Assembly (NCBI GenBank): GCA_010909165.1
Contig: VJWM01000025.1
Coordinates: forward strand, 2,356,001 to 2,420,000
Source: Anthoceros angustus
Taxonomy: Eukaryota > Streptophyta > Anthocerotopsida > Anthocerotales > Anthocerotaceae
Direction: 5' to 3'
DNA length: 64,000 nucleotides
Each line of letters starts with the position of its first letter. The stretch's first letter is position 1. The translations under genes and the position numbers were made by a program. Shown in pieces: positions 33,804 to 45,280 of the stretch. The notes below the pieces were generated by a model. The model worked only from the letters and a program-made list of their open reading frames with translations, was not told the DNA's origin and searched no databases.

Positions 33804-35772
33804 AATGGCATATAAGTGGGAACTGACCGCTAACTCGACTGTTGTCCTGTTATTCGGACATTTTGGAGGCGGCGAAACTCCACCCCCAATCAATTTGGGA
33901 TGTTTGGTCGCCCCTTTAACATATGTAATGTATTGTATTTGTGTGTAAAATTATGACTATTTCTGCGCTGTACATCCGTTCGTCGCCTCGTTGTCGCGCT
34001 GGTATTGTTATTTTAACATGTAGGTCACACTACAAAGGTGTCCCGTTCCCAACGAGGTCCTTGCTGGAGTTGGAGCGACCATAACTTTGCATAAAGCCTT
34101 CGGGTGAGTACACCGGAACCAAGCAACTCTCCTCGGAGCCTTTCCTATATATGTTTGCATATTCCAGAGGCTCTCTTTTCCTCCTTAAGCATTTGGAACT
34201 ATGTGAAATCTTTGCTTTATGATTCTGTTTTGTTTTGCTCCTGCTGAGGAGATATAATGGGCTAGGGAGATATAATGGGATCTTCTTCGGTAGCTGCTAC
34301 TCATGGGGAAGACCTTAAGGTACCTAGGTTATTGTGGAGAGAGTTTCTAGTAGCCGGTCCTCTAAGAGGCTGTTGTTTTGATGCGCACAATTCTTTTATG
34401 GCAATCTTCAGGGTTACTTACCCATAAAATGAAAAGCATAGTTCATTTCCCAGCTTCAATAAAAAATCTTAGGATTACACTTCAACCACTTGCACATGTA
34501 GACATGAAAGCCACAACACCTATCCCCAATCTTGCTTCGAAGTCGGGGAATGGATGACCAGTCCACTCATGAACTTATGGCATAAGGGTCTAAGTACCTA
34601 AACTGGTGAATTTGGAGGTTACATTTGTCTCCGTGGTAGGCCCGATGTCTTGCTTTCCTCTCCCATTCAATTAAGGCATAAGACTGTGCATTAACGCATA
34701 CGACCCTTTGGACGTCATAATTACGGTGATAATTATTAGATTAGGTTACAGAGTATGTTATAGTTGTATTTTATCGTAATAACATGATCTTAATTGATAA
34801 GATATAATTGGTAATATTTTGGGTAATGATATATAATTTATAATGATAATTATGTCATGGATTAGGTGAAATATCTGGTGGTCTTCGTATGCAAGTTATA
34901 TGTATAATATATTTTAATTTATAATGTAAGCATAAGATAAAAAATAAGTAAATTGTACAGCCACAACCCTAATTCAATTATGAGTTGTGGTACGTGCAAA
35001 ATTTGGCACACAATTGGAAGAGAGTGAAAACAAGAAGAGAAGAGAAAGCAATAATGGCAAAGGTAGTGAGCTCGGGGGCTGGTGGATGTATTGGCTACTA
35101 TTGAGGCAGGCTGCCATAGGTATTGAGGCAAGGCAGATGGAAAATGAAGGTAGAAGACTTTTCGGATTTAGGCTTGGAGGGGGTGGAACCGAGGAAAGGA
35201 CAATTTTAAAGGTTAATCCAAATGGTTAATTAATTTCAAGAAGATTTTAAATAAGATTTGTGTTTCTCCGATTAAAATAGGCCTCATGGTCTTCCTATTC
35301 AAGTTTTGTTCTTATTGATGAAAACTATGGGGTTTTTTTACAAAAAAAAGCTATGGCTGAGATGACAAACAATTAATGATAAGTAAGTGAAATTGTCATG
35401 GGAGATTACCGGTAGGACTGAAAACTTTATTGAGAAAGGAAAGATGAAATTTTAATACATGAGTAATATTAACTACAATAAGACATAAAAAGTACCATTC
35501 CGTATCTAGGTACTGTATCTTGAATATATTTATATATATTATATGAAAAACTTTATGAAAAGAGATCGGTCGGGTTGTCGGGACTGGGAGCGCCGGATGA
35601 CGATGGCGACGGGACCTGCACCGGAACGCCCACACGATCGACATTAATCCGGGGCTTGGGCAAGAAGGCACGACGGTCCCGAGCCAGGAATTCCATATTC
35701 CATAGTACGAAGATTTGCATGCATTGTGCTTGCAGCGTGCAGTGAGAGCCTCTCTGTTTCCCGAATTCGTCC
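33804..35772. other. Long intergenic region, AT-rich in its right half
   Basis: The first ~200 bases are likely the SLAC 3' UTR. From about 34.7 to 35.55 kb the DNA is very AT-rich. A short tandem duplication (gagatataatggg) lies at about 34250-34276. No domain-bearing frame and no element ends were found. Confidence 0.4.
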
Positions 35773-36495
35773 TTGTCAGGTCAGGCAGCAGATGCAGGGA
35801 TCGGAGCGAGGAATGACCCGAGGAAGATGCAGCGGAAAGGCGAAGCAAATTCCAGATCGCTCTGGATTCGAACGGGGCGGATCCGGACAGGGCCGCACCC
35901 TCCGCGGGACGAGGTTGTGTATGAGCCGAAGCGTAGGCTGGAGAGGATCCGGCCGAGGGACGTGGTGAATGTGGACCTGGAGAAGAAGGAGGTGGAATTC
36001 CGGTTCGGGAAGGTGAGTTTCAGCGACGAGGAGGTCGCCAAGCATTATAAGGAGTGTCCGTCTTCGGGGATCCTTTACAACAAAGCCAAGGCGAGGTTTA
36101 CGAGAAACGAGCTGGTGGAAGGCATTGGGATAAGGAATAAAAGAGCTATGTCTAGATGGTTGTGCGACGAGAGATGGATCCCGAGCGCGGGGCTCAGGGA
36201 CGTGCTGCGCTCCAGGTACATAATGTTGACAGGGGAGGAGCTTGATGCGGATCGGCCATGCAAGGTTTACTGGAACTACCTGAGCGCGGTGTGGTGCGAG
36301 TATAGATGGGAGGAGCCCGTGAACTACTCTGCCGAAATGGCAAAGAGGATGGTGAAGGCTCTCAGGGAACTGCAGGACGGGCAGCCGCTCAAGTTCGAGA
36401 GCCAGATCTTGAGGCATGTGAATTTCGCGGAGTTGCGGGCTGTGGAGCGTGATGATGATTCGCAGACGAGCGATATGACGGAGGAGCTTAATTGA
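35773..36495 (+). CDS. Hypothetical 240-aa basic protein
   Basis: A continuous frame with good coding composition; the second ATG at 35830 (MQRKGEANSRS) is an alternative start. The protein is rich in Arg, Glu and Trp, with blocks such as VNVDLEKKEVEFRFGKVSF, GIRNKRAMSRWLCDERW and VYWNYLSAVWCEYRWEE. I recognise no family; it has no signal peptide or membrane segment. Its last ~35 codons plus the first ~75 bases after the stop occur again, diverged, at 38128-38305 inside a mosaic of gene fragments, so the 3' end has been duplicated. Confidence 0.5.
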   Translation: MSGQAADAGIGARNDPRKMQRKGEANSRSLWIRTGRIRTGPHPPRDEVVYEPKRRLERIRPRDVVNVDLEKKEVEFRFGKVSFSDEEVAKHYKECPSSGILYNKAKARFTRNELVEGIGIRNKRAMSRWLCDERWIPSAGLRDVLRSRYIMLTGEELDADRPCKVYWNYLSAVWCEYRWEEPVNYSAEMAKRMVKALRELQDGQPLKFESQILRHVNFAELRAVERDDDSQTSDMTEELN

Positions 36496-36667
36496 AGGCA
36501 AGGTCTCATATTTTTTCCCAATTGGCGCAGATAGATTTCTGCGTTTCCCAAATCAAGGATCAAGAATTGAAAACGTCAGGCAGATTATACACACAAATGG
36601 TGCCCGAGACGCTAGGGAAAGTTGCAGCAGCATGCTTTCTCTTGTTGTTGCTGCAGGGCTAGCGCTG

Positions 36668-37085
36668 GATAGTGTCTTGTACATTTCAGGTCCTCTGGAT
36701 GAATTCCCTGTTCCATCCACAGGTGTGCACATTTAGGATGTCGGTAGTGCCCGTTGTTGTCTCTAGGTATTCTTCATGCACATTGCACTCTCTTCTCGCT
36801 GGTTTTTAGCGTACAATTGTACATTTTAAGTCGTCTGTCATGGCATTCACTGAGCCGTCCAGAAGTGTACATATTTAGGATGTCGATATCTAGAGCCCAT
36901 TATTGTCTGTAGGTATTCTTCGATATCGCACCTGGCTTCTTTCTTGTTAGTGTCTTGTCCAAGTTAGGTCCTCTCGATCACTGCATTCCCTTTCCGTGCA
37001 GAGATGTATGCACATATTTAGGAGGGCGAGAGAGCCTGCTATTGTCTGCAGGTCTTCATTCTTCCCATGAACATTGTCTGGAGTG
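36668..37085. repeat. Three degenerate ~140-bp tandem repeats
   Basis: Three consecutive blocks, starting near 36668, 36811 and 36946, share the order: gtgtcttgtacatt-like, ggtcctct or gtcgtct, cattc/attccct, a ccatccaca-like segment, gtgcacatttaggatgtcg, cccgttgttgtct and aggtattcttcatgcaca. Copies differ by many substitutions and small indels, so the array is old. No coding frame runs through it. Confidence 0.7.
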
Positions 37086-37628
37086 AAGAGAGTTTATTAA
37101 TCATACATCTATTTGAGCACATTTTCTGTTTCTGTTTCACATGCGTGGCATGCTATCTGGACACTCCAAGTGACCCTATTCCCAGTAGTTTGGTAGACGT
37201 GGTAGCCTAGTGGATGCTCACAGAGTAGTGCTAACTGTTTCCATGGCCTTGGAAACACCTCTCTTACGCCGCAAGTCAGGCGAAGGGGAGCTCTTCATCG
37301 AAAGGGTGTTCATTGGATTACAGACATGCATGAAGTCGTGGAAGTAATTTGTAGTGACTAGTAGAGCTTTACCACCTGCCACAATCTTGGATGATAAATC
37401 TGGACGTATTGTACAACGTGGAAGAAAAGCCCAAGGTGGCATAGATGGCCACTGTTTTGCACTCATGCTTTACCTAGACACCTCGTGGTGTCGCGGTAAC
37501 ATGGCCACAGTATGGCAACCGGACCCGTTGTGGACTCAACGAATGGGTGACTATTAGTGGGGTTGTACAAGGAGGGGAAACAATCAAGCCTCCATTGTAA
37601 GGGTGATATCCCGCATTTTGGTCCTTTG

Positions 37629-38127
37629 CATCAGTCTGTGGTTGAGCTGTTCAAGGCTGTGGAGCTTCTTGAGGACATGGTTGAGGTTTGCAGCGAGCGA
37701 GGGAGATTGCTTTTGCATATGATGGCCTTGAATGTTTTGCCTGGCAGGCTAATATTTATCGATACCAGGGCAATGTTGTCTATCTCTACGTTGCTCCGAT
37801 TTTCCAGGTTTGGATTCCCTTGTGGTCATTGTTGGTTGCCCTGATTGTTAGGACTTCATCGGGGTTGACTGTCTCAGATCACTCAAACGAGCTTCGTTCG
37901 TTGCAGCCTTGTCACTGAGACCATACCTGAACATGGCGACAATGAGACTCGTTGCCAGGAGCAGAGAAAGTTTTATAGATCGATGAGGACTGGTTTTTCG
38001 TCCTATGAGCGCAGAGTGAGCAGTCATGTGTCCAATTGGTTCTAAGATTCGGCCTTTGTTTGCAGAAACTTAGGTCGGCTCTCGACGAGCTTGAGGCACA
38101 GATAGACGATGTTCACCGCAAGATTTG
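37629..38127 (+). pseudogene. Copied fragment of the AMSH gene (intron 1 to exon 4)
   Basis: The stretch from about 37629 aligns by eye with AMSH at about 39603-40115. It includes the end of intron 1, exon 2 (NIYRYQGNVVYLYVAPIF in the copy against NIYRYEGNVVDLYVFLLRF), intron 2, exon 3 and the start of exon 4. In the copy the exon 3 donor gtgagg has become atgagg, and one codon of exon 2 is lost. The similarity stops abruptly at about 38127, where it joins a fragment of another gene. Confidence 0.85.
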
Positions 38128-38305
38128 GTTCGAGAATTCCAGAACTTAAGGCATGTGAATTGCGCGGAGATGCGGGCTGTGGAGCGTGAAGATGATTCGC
38201 AGACGAGCGACTTGACGGCGGAGCTTAATTGAGGGCTAGGTGTTGTATCCTTTCCAGCTGGAGCAGATGGATTTCTGTGCTCCCCAAATCAAGGATCAAG
38301 AAAAC
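38128..38305 (+). pseudogene. Copied 3' end of the hypothetical 240-aa gene
   Basis: Similar to 36394-36572, including the coding end (AELRAVERDDDSQTSDMTEE in the source), the stop and following non-coding bases (caaatcaaggatcaagaa). The copy has a stop soon after its beginning and several substitutions. It is joined directly to the AMSH fragment on its left and the PPR fragment on its right. Confidence 0.8.
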
Positions 38306-38309
38306 AAAT

Positions 38310-38860
38310 TCAGGCACAATGGCCTGGTGGGCCTGCATGCAATGTCCAGTGCCCCAGTAGTGCTGCAAGCTTCCAGGACAGCAACAAGTAGCCTCATGGG
38401 ACTGCACATTTTCCGCTTGCATTTGACCATATAGAGGCGCACCTTGTTCTCCATGATCCTGAGCATAAGCAGCAATCATAGCTGTCCAGGACAATGTACC
38501 GGGCTGGGAAATTTTGTCGGAAACTTGTTCTGCATCGGTGATTCTCCCACATTTTGCATACGCATGTGTGGAGTGATTGAACCTTGACATGTTGGCCATT
38601 CACAATCGCACTTTTCTCATCTTGTGCAATGTTGCTGTATGCGCAGACAAAGGTGTAAGCATTTGGCACATTCCCTTCTTCTTTCATTTGTTGAAAGATC
38701 TGCAAGCGCATCTCACCTTGGCCCTGATCCAGCATAAGTAGCAATCAGGGAAGTCCATGACACTGTATCATGCTGGCAAAATGTGTTGAACACCGTCTGT
38801 ACATCTACGATGCTCCCACACTTTGAGTACATACCTATCAAAGCACTACCAACAACCTGT
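38310..38860 (-). pseudogene. Copied fragment of the large PPR gene (PPR 2)
   Basis: Matches PPR 2 at about 51665-52290 in the same orientation. Shared peptides include TMIAAYAQDHGE-like (SWTAMIAAYAQDHGE), QDEKSAIVNGQHVKVQSL and NAYTFV. Frameshifts and a ~70-base deletion destroy the frame. Similarity ends at the phrase 'cctatcaaagcactaccaac' near 38853. Confidence 0.88.
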
Positions 38861-39434
38861 CAGTTTTTTTCAAGGGCTACCAAAGCCAGAACACCAGTTC
38901 GTGCGCCGCTGCACAGTAGAAATGGCATGCCAATTTCTGGGTCCTGTAAGCAGTGGCTCAACATTGTAGGACAAACAAGGAGAAATACTTGCTGGGCCTG
39001 GCCCTTATTTCTCGATGTTCCCCTCTTTTGTATGCAAGTGGTCTCTGACCAGTGGGTAGGGCAGCTCTGTGCCTTCTGCCAGATTGGTTGAAGGAGGAGT
39101 GGAGGAAGCTTTAGCTCGCTCGCTGCTGGTTGAAGCCCAGTAAGACACATAAGGGGCTTGTATATTATTATAAACAAAACGAGAAGGGGTAAGGTTGAAG
39201 ATAAAACGGTGATAAAACCAAGTGTCGTAAAGTTGTCGACATAAGCAGCGACCGTGCGTGTTCCTAAGGAAGCTGGGGAGCCTAGCCTGGTTTTCGGAAG
39301 TAGAGCAAACGAACGTAGTGAGCAGGAGGCAGGGAGTTGGACGGGCATGGTGGCCTACCCCGCACGCTTCTGCGCTTGTGCACTACGTTGGTGAAAGGCC
39401 AGGGCAAGGACGCTGCTGCTTGTGCGGAGTCACC
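38861..39434. other. Upstream region of AMSH
   Basis: Spacer between the mosaic and AMSH; the AMSH promoter and leader should lie in its right half. No TATA box is obvious and open frames carry no domain. Confidence 0.4.
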
Positions 39435-42088
39435 ATGAGGCAGCAGCGTCCGATCGACATTCAGGCGCAAACTCGCAAGCGGGAGGTCGATAATCGGCTG
39501 TCACTCAAGATCTACTACCGCACGGCTGAGAATCTGCTCAAGCAGGTGCGGCTGCTTGTGTCCACTGAATTCCGGCAATTGCGTCCTGTGCAGGCCAATT
39601 GGCTCAGTCTGTGGTTGAGCTGTTCAAGGCTGTGGAGCTTGTTGATGACATGATGGAGGTTTGCGGCCAGCGAGAGGGAGATTGCGTTTGCACCTGATAG
39701 CCTTGAATGTTTTGCCTGGCAGGCTAATATTTATCGATACGAGGGCAATGTTGTCGATCTCTACGTCTTCCTGCTCCGATTTTCCAGGTTTGGAGTCTCC
39801 CTTGTGTTCACTGTTGGTTGCCCTGATTTTTAGGTCTTCGTCGGGGTTAACTGTCTCAAATCACTCAAACGAGCTTCGTTCGTTGCAGCCTCGTCTCTGA
39901 GACCATACCTGAACATCGTGACTATGAGACTCGTTGTCAGGAGGAGAGAAAGTTCTACAGATCGGTGAGGACTGGTTTTTCGTCTTACGAGCGGAGAGTG
40001 AGCAGCCATGTGTGCAAATGGTTCTAAGATTCGGCCCCTGTTTTGCAGAAACTTAAGTCGGTTATCGATGAGCTTGAGGCACTGAAAGACGAGGCTCACC
40101 GCAAGGTGGAGAAGATAAATAGTGAACTTAGAGCTCCATCACGTGATGTGTCTACTCTTGATCATGCTTTTGGGAATGTGTCGATTAGTCGTGAACATGG
40201 TTTCTCCACAACTGCCAGTACATGGTCACTGTCTATACCACGCCCCAAAGATGAGACCTTGGCAAGACATTCTTTACTTGGTCCAATGAGCCAACGCAAG
40301 GGGAGGGAGGTTCAAAACTTTCAACTGAAGGTAATTATTTGAGTTTGTCGGGTGCATCTTGTTGGTGCTCGTTGTCGTTGGCCTGTAATGCTGTATGGTG
40401 TTCTATTCTGACGGGCTCTGTCAGCCGTTGCAGGTTCAATATCCGAGCCGCGTTGACACATCTATGATTGAAATACCAAGGTATGTAACTGACATTGGAT
40501 CTTCTTTGTGTGACATCCTCTGTCTGTGGGATTGGACATCTGTTTTGTGCTTCGTCACATCCATAGTGCTAAGTTTGTGCTCATATTTGTGTAGTTTGGA
40601 TCCAAACTGGCGGACCCCTCCCTTGCCTTCAGCAGCCCCAGTGGGTACCTCAGCAGTTTCAACCCCTTTGGAGTCTGGGGATGCATGGATTGAAGAGCTG
40701 ATGCCCAAGTCAGCCGCAGACAGCACACCATTTGCCGGCACTGGGAGGGTCAGGTCACCTACCCTTATCAGACAACCATCACCTCCTCCAGTTGCTGCTC
40801 CTGTACAGACATTGCCACCTCCGTGCAATGAGCACAACAACTCGCTTGCTCGACCCCGGCTTCCTGAAGTTGCTGATCCATGGCCAGGGCCTGCGGCCTT
40901 GGATGATGGCCCGGAAGAGAGGGGTCCAAAGCGGCTGTTCATTGTGAGTGCACTTTCTGTCTGCTTTGAAGAGGAGAGGATTAGAAGGTGGAGAGGACAG
41001 GGGTGGGGTAGGGGAAACAATTTGAGAATTTGTCCCTTGAGATATGCATGTCGGTTGTTGACTTTGCTCTAATTGTTGGAAAAGTGCAGTCGGTGAAAAT
41101 GATGAATGAGTTCTTGCTTATGGCGCAAAGAAATACACAGATGAATTTGGAGACCTGTGGTGTACTCGGCGGTTCCTTGGTGAGTTTGGTCCATTTCCTT
41201 GTCTTCCAATGAACTGGATATGTGTTTGTGCTTAACAACTGTGCTGTGTGCAGAAACATGGTACTTTTAACGTGACTGCCCTTATCATACCAAAGCAAAA
41301 AGCTACTTCAGACTCTGTTAGTGCCGCCTACCCATTCAGATGCCCACTGCTAGGTTTACCCCTAGTTGTTTTTCTGACGATGCAGCAACAGCAGATTCGT
41401 CTAACGGTTTTTTTGAATTCGTTGCAGTGTGAAGCAATGAACGAGGAGGAGATATTTGACACTCAAGACAAGCGTGGTCTCTTTCAATTAGGATGGATAC
41501 ATGTACGTGCGGAACCAGCATGACTGTCAGCGTTGTAGACTACATATGACGGTTCTGATGTCACGCTGTTATGATCTGACACGTCGGCCTTTCATTTTGC
41601 AGACACATCCGTCTCAGAGCTGCTTCATGTCGTCAATTGACCTACACACACATTATTCATACCAGGTAGAGATTCACAGTTCTGCTGAGGGGGCGTTCAC
41701 ATGATGCCCTCTTTCGTGGTACTCAACCGCTTTTTGCAATTTTGTGCGCAGATCATGCTCCCTGAGGCCATCGCTATAGTCATGGCACCCAAAGATTCTG
41801 AGCGGTATGTGGTCTCAACCTTTTAAGGAGATTGTTGCATGTGCACCGCACAAGGCCCATCAGTTTCTATGTGCAAGTCACTGTTCTTGAAAGGAACTTC
41901 TGGCTCATTGCAGGCAACACGGGATCTTCCGCTTGGCAGATCCTGCTGGCGTGAAGGTGATACAGCAGTGTCAGGAACGGGGATTTCATCCACATGAGCG
42001 TCCAGACGGTGGAGGGGCAATCTATGAGCACTGTTCACACGTGTACATGAAACAGGAAATGAATTATGAGATCATCGATCTTCGATAA
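39435..42088 (+). CDS. AMSH: AMSH-type deubiquitinase (JAMM metalloprotease)
   Basis: Twelve exons fit in phase: 39435-39545, 39723-39787, 39889-39964, 40049-40330, 40434-40480, 40595-40943, 41090-41179, 41254-41316, 41428-41502, 41603-41665, 41752-41804 and 41914-42088, encoding 482 aa. The N-terminal MIT-like domain (REVDNRLSLKIYYRTAENLL, VVDLYVFLLRFSSLVSETIP) and the C-terminal MPN+/JAMM domain match plant AMSH1/AMSH3. The zinc site is complete: EEE at 367-369, then HTHPSQSCFMSSID at 386-399, and the end reads YEHCSHVYMKQEMNYEIIDL. AMSH removes K63- and K48-linked ubiquitin from cargo with ESCRT-III at endosomes and is needed for vacuolar sorting and autophagy in Arabidopsis. Part of it was copied to 37629-38127. 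It runs convergent to the release-factor fragment. Confidence 0.96.
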
Positions 42089-42431
42089 CCGATTTATCGA
42101 TGGGCTTGTGTGATCCTACTACATACAGTAGTGCGCCTTGGATAGACAGGTCACAAATGTGTGTTCTGCCTTTCAATTATCTCGGTAGGCCTCCGCGGTA
42201 AAGCTCCTAAGAATCCATCAGGCTTGCGGAATTCATTCATTGTATGGTGTATTTGTTGCACAACTCTCAGTGCACCTATAATTTTTTGCAGCTGAAGGAG
42301 AACGCTGCACCGTTTTGCCTACAGTACCACAGGAGCTCTTCCCGACTCAAATTGACTCTCACTTACAAGAAGGACAGAAGCTCTCCTCTCGTTCCCCCTC
42401 AAACCAACCAGTCGCACAAAATGGCAAGCAT

Positions 42432-42808
42432 CTATTTCCCCTTGGACCTTTCGAGTCTCGTCAACAAATCCACGATCCTGTCTTTCTCACTCGGGGCTGC
42501 CTTATAGGCGGCCTCGATCATATCCTGCAATCTCTCCAAGGCATCTTCCACATTGTCTCTCTGGCTCCTAGATTTGGAGGACGCAACGACAATCTCACCG
42601 TCTTTGTTAATCCGATTTTTCTCTGTTTTCATCAGCTGCGTCCTCACTCTCTCCGGCAACCATTCGGCAGCCATGACATTGAATCGCATATCCACCTTGG
42701 TGTTCACCTTGTTCACATTCTGTCCTCCTGCGCCACCACTTCTGGCAAACCCTAGAGTGACATGCTTGGTGGTAATCTGCGGAATCGTCTCAACCTTATC
42801 CTGAATTT
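42432..42808 (-). pseudogene. Last exon of an ICT1/ArfB-like class I release factor, probably truncated
   Basis: The minus strand from an acceptor (cctaag) at 42809 encodes 124 residues: KHVTLGFARSGGAGGQNVNK, KVDMRFNVMAAEWLPERVR, KNRINKDGEIVVASSKSRSQ and a basic tail. This is the GGQ domain of organellar peptidyl-tRNA hydrolases that rescue stalled ribosomes, with GGQ intact. The usual upstream exon(s) with the targeting peptide are not seen in 42.81-43.14 kb, and a LINE remnant starts at 43139. So either the 5' part was lost or displaced by transposons, or it lies beyond 50 kb behind them. I treat it as a likely 5'-truncated gene. Confidence 0.7.
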
Positions 42809-43138
42809 CTTAGGTATGGAAGCACCTACTCCGCCTTACAGCGTTGTGCAGGTAGACACATGGCCACTCGTCATCACAGGCCTTCGGTGTAACATTTATG
42901 AGGTATAATTGGATGATCAAATTTTAATTAGTTAGGTAATCAGTTTTTTATTTTTTAACCACTAAAATTACGTTAAAATTATCAAATATATTTATTTATT
43001 TATTTATCATTAGGCGTATGCAGCCATGAGGCTATGACGCCTGAACATGAATGAAGTGATAGTTGGGAGAGTGTAAAAGCAAAGAAAGTATATCAAACAA
43101 AGATCAGAAGACTAAATAGCTTTGTTAAGGAACCTGCA

Positions 43139-44150
43139 CTAAAAGTAGTCGCCAATCAGCTTGAAGTAAGAGATAAGTTTCCCTTTGAGTTTGGAAATAC
43201 TGAGGAGTTGGCACATATCATAGTAAGAGCCCTGAAAAACCTGGTCCCACTTGTTGCGGGTAGCCAAGCACTGACCAAGGATGTGCTGGCGGGTTTCTTC
43301 GGAAGACATACATTTCTGACAAAAAGGGTTTCCAGCAATGTTGAATCGCATGAAATAAGCCCCAATAGTCATATACCCAGTCCGTAACTGGGTGAGAAAG
43401 GATGAGACCTTACGATCATGAAGGCCAAGACGTTGTAACACCGATGCCGAGGGGCCACCAAGCACCACTCGCTTTAGCACATAAGCTTTAGTAGATGAGA
43501 CCCACTGTACATGCCACTCTTGCAAACTTGCCACATGAATATGTTGACGCGCTCTGGACACAAATAAGGTATAGTTTTCACTAGAAATTGGAAGAAGAGT
43601 AGCTGCCTTAGCAGTAACATCTGCCAACTCATTGCCGACTACATTATTATGGCCCGGAATCCAATGGAGGTTTAGGGAAACTTGAGGATGAGCAAGAGAG
43701 AAGGCATGGAGAGCGGTCCGAGCCCATATTGAGATAGCCTGGGAGGAGCGCACAGATATGTCAGTTAAAGACAAGATAGCTGCTTGGTTATCAATGAATA
43801 TGGTAACTTAGCGCACCCCAGAGAGTGTGGTTAAAAGAGTAGGTAGGTACGAGATGACCTTAACCACAGAAAGAAGTTCTGCCTCAAAAATCCCATAGTA
43901 GGCCTCTAAACCAAAAGACAATTGATGCACATGATTCCTATTGAAATAGAAAACCGCCGCCCCTCCAGCTTTACCATCCATGAGGGAACCATTAGTGTAA
44001 ATTGCAAGAGTATTAGGAGCCAGCAGATACTGAGAATGTGAGGCAATGGCTAACTCAGGAGATTGTAAAATCACAATGGTTGAGGGTAAAGACAGGGGAA
44101 CAAGGCGAGGGAAAATGGTCTCAATGCCAGTATAAAACATATGATTTTAT
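43139..44150 (-). mobile_element. Non-LTR retrotransposon (LINE) remnant: RNase H and zinc-finger tail
   Basis: The minus strand encodes a LINE-type RNase H: AIYTNGSLMDGKAGGAAVFY, GIFEAELLSVVKVI, VTIFIDNQAAILSL and HWIPGHNNVVGNELAD, followed by a CCHC-like tail (CQKCMSSEETRQHILGQC). One stop codon near 43808 splits it and the first catalytic Asp is Asn (YTNGS). No endonuclease or reverse transcriptase is seen, so this is a 3' remnant. Confidence 0.85.
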
Positions 44151-44714
44151 CTTAATATCATTTATTCGTTATTATAATTAAGTTTTATGTACAGAATCTG
44201 AAGATTGGATAGCCGGATGTACCGTAGAGTAGTGTGGAGAAGTCTAAAGACCACCATGAAGGTGAGAACTTTGCTTCATAAGGACAGCTCTCTTGTAATT
44301 CTGTCCTTTTTTGCATATTGCTCAAAAACTTAGGGTCGTAAACCTCTTATTATATACTTTTATAACATTTTAATTAGGGATAGGTGACGACCGTCTATTT
44401 TTATTTGTCGGATATATTATTTATACAATCAAAATATTGAAATATTATTTTTAATTATTTTTTAAAATATAATTAGACTATAGACACTCTCAAATGTCAT
44501 GCGAGAATTATGTCAATTCTCACTCCTTAGCAACCAAATATGCACTCATAATGGAGATCAAATTTATAACTATAAATATTTTTATATAATTATTTATTAC
44601 AAATATAAAATTAATATAAAACTAATATAAATTTAATTATTAATTAAGGATAATTTTGTAAGTAATGATTTAAAACCAAGTTCTTGGATGAAAAAGCATG
44701 TACTTGTATAGTAA
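44151..44714. other. AT-rich spacer between LINE and gypsy elements
   Basis: Very AT-rich without coding frames; it directly precedes the left LTR. Confidence 0.5.
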
Positions 44715-45280
44715 CGAGCCTTGCATGAGAAGCATGCAGCCCTGGATCTAGTTAGTAAGTTGTAAGTAGTGGTGGTAAGACTTAGCTTAGGGCTTAAGGA
44801 AGAAAGTCGCTTTTAGCGATTACTTTGGAAATGATGTAAGCCTCCTATATAAGGAGATGAGGCTAGCCCTAGAGATATCTTGTGATCCTAGCATGGGAGC
44901 TACACTCTTGAGGATAGGACTTTGGAGCCTAAAGGCCTTGGGAGCCTAGAGTGAGCATGTCTAGAAGGATCCTAGCACTTGGGAGCTACACTCTTGTGAG
45001 GATAGGACTTTGGTGCCTAGAGGCCTTGGGAGCCTAGAGTGTGAGCGTGCTAGAGGAGAGGCTGTTGAGGAGGAGATCGAGGGAGAGCTAAGCTCCTAGC
45101 TTAGGCAAAGATGGGGAGCTCTCGATCTCTCATGTATTCTTGTTGACTCTTCTTTGGAATAAATAGCAGCGATGTCTTGTGCGAGTCGTCCGTGGAAGGA
45201 CGGGCTACTTGGAGGCCTAGTCTTTGGTGTCGTGATGTTTTTGTCGCTAAGCTGACGCCCACCTCGAAAAGGGGTGTTAC
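44715..45280 (+). repeat. Left LTR of the gypsy element
   Basis: Matches 49720-50299 with numerous small indels. It starts CGAGCC where the right copy has TGAGCC, so the terminal TG is mutated. A TATA box (tatataa) is at 44846-44852. An 84-bp internal direct repeat lies at 44884-44967 and 44968-45056. Confidence 0.92.

Noticed and set aside
35860-35885. tRNA T-arm-like ggattcgaacggg
   Set aside because: No acceptor, D or anticodon arm could be folded around it and it lies inside an open reading frame.
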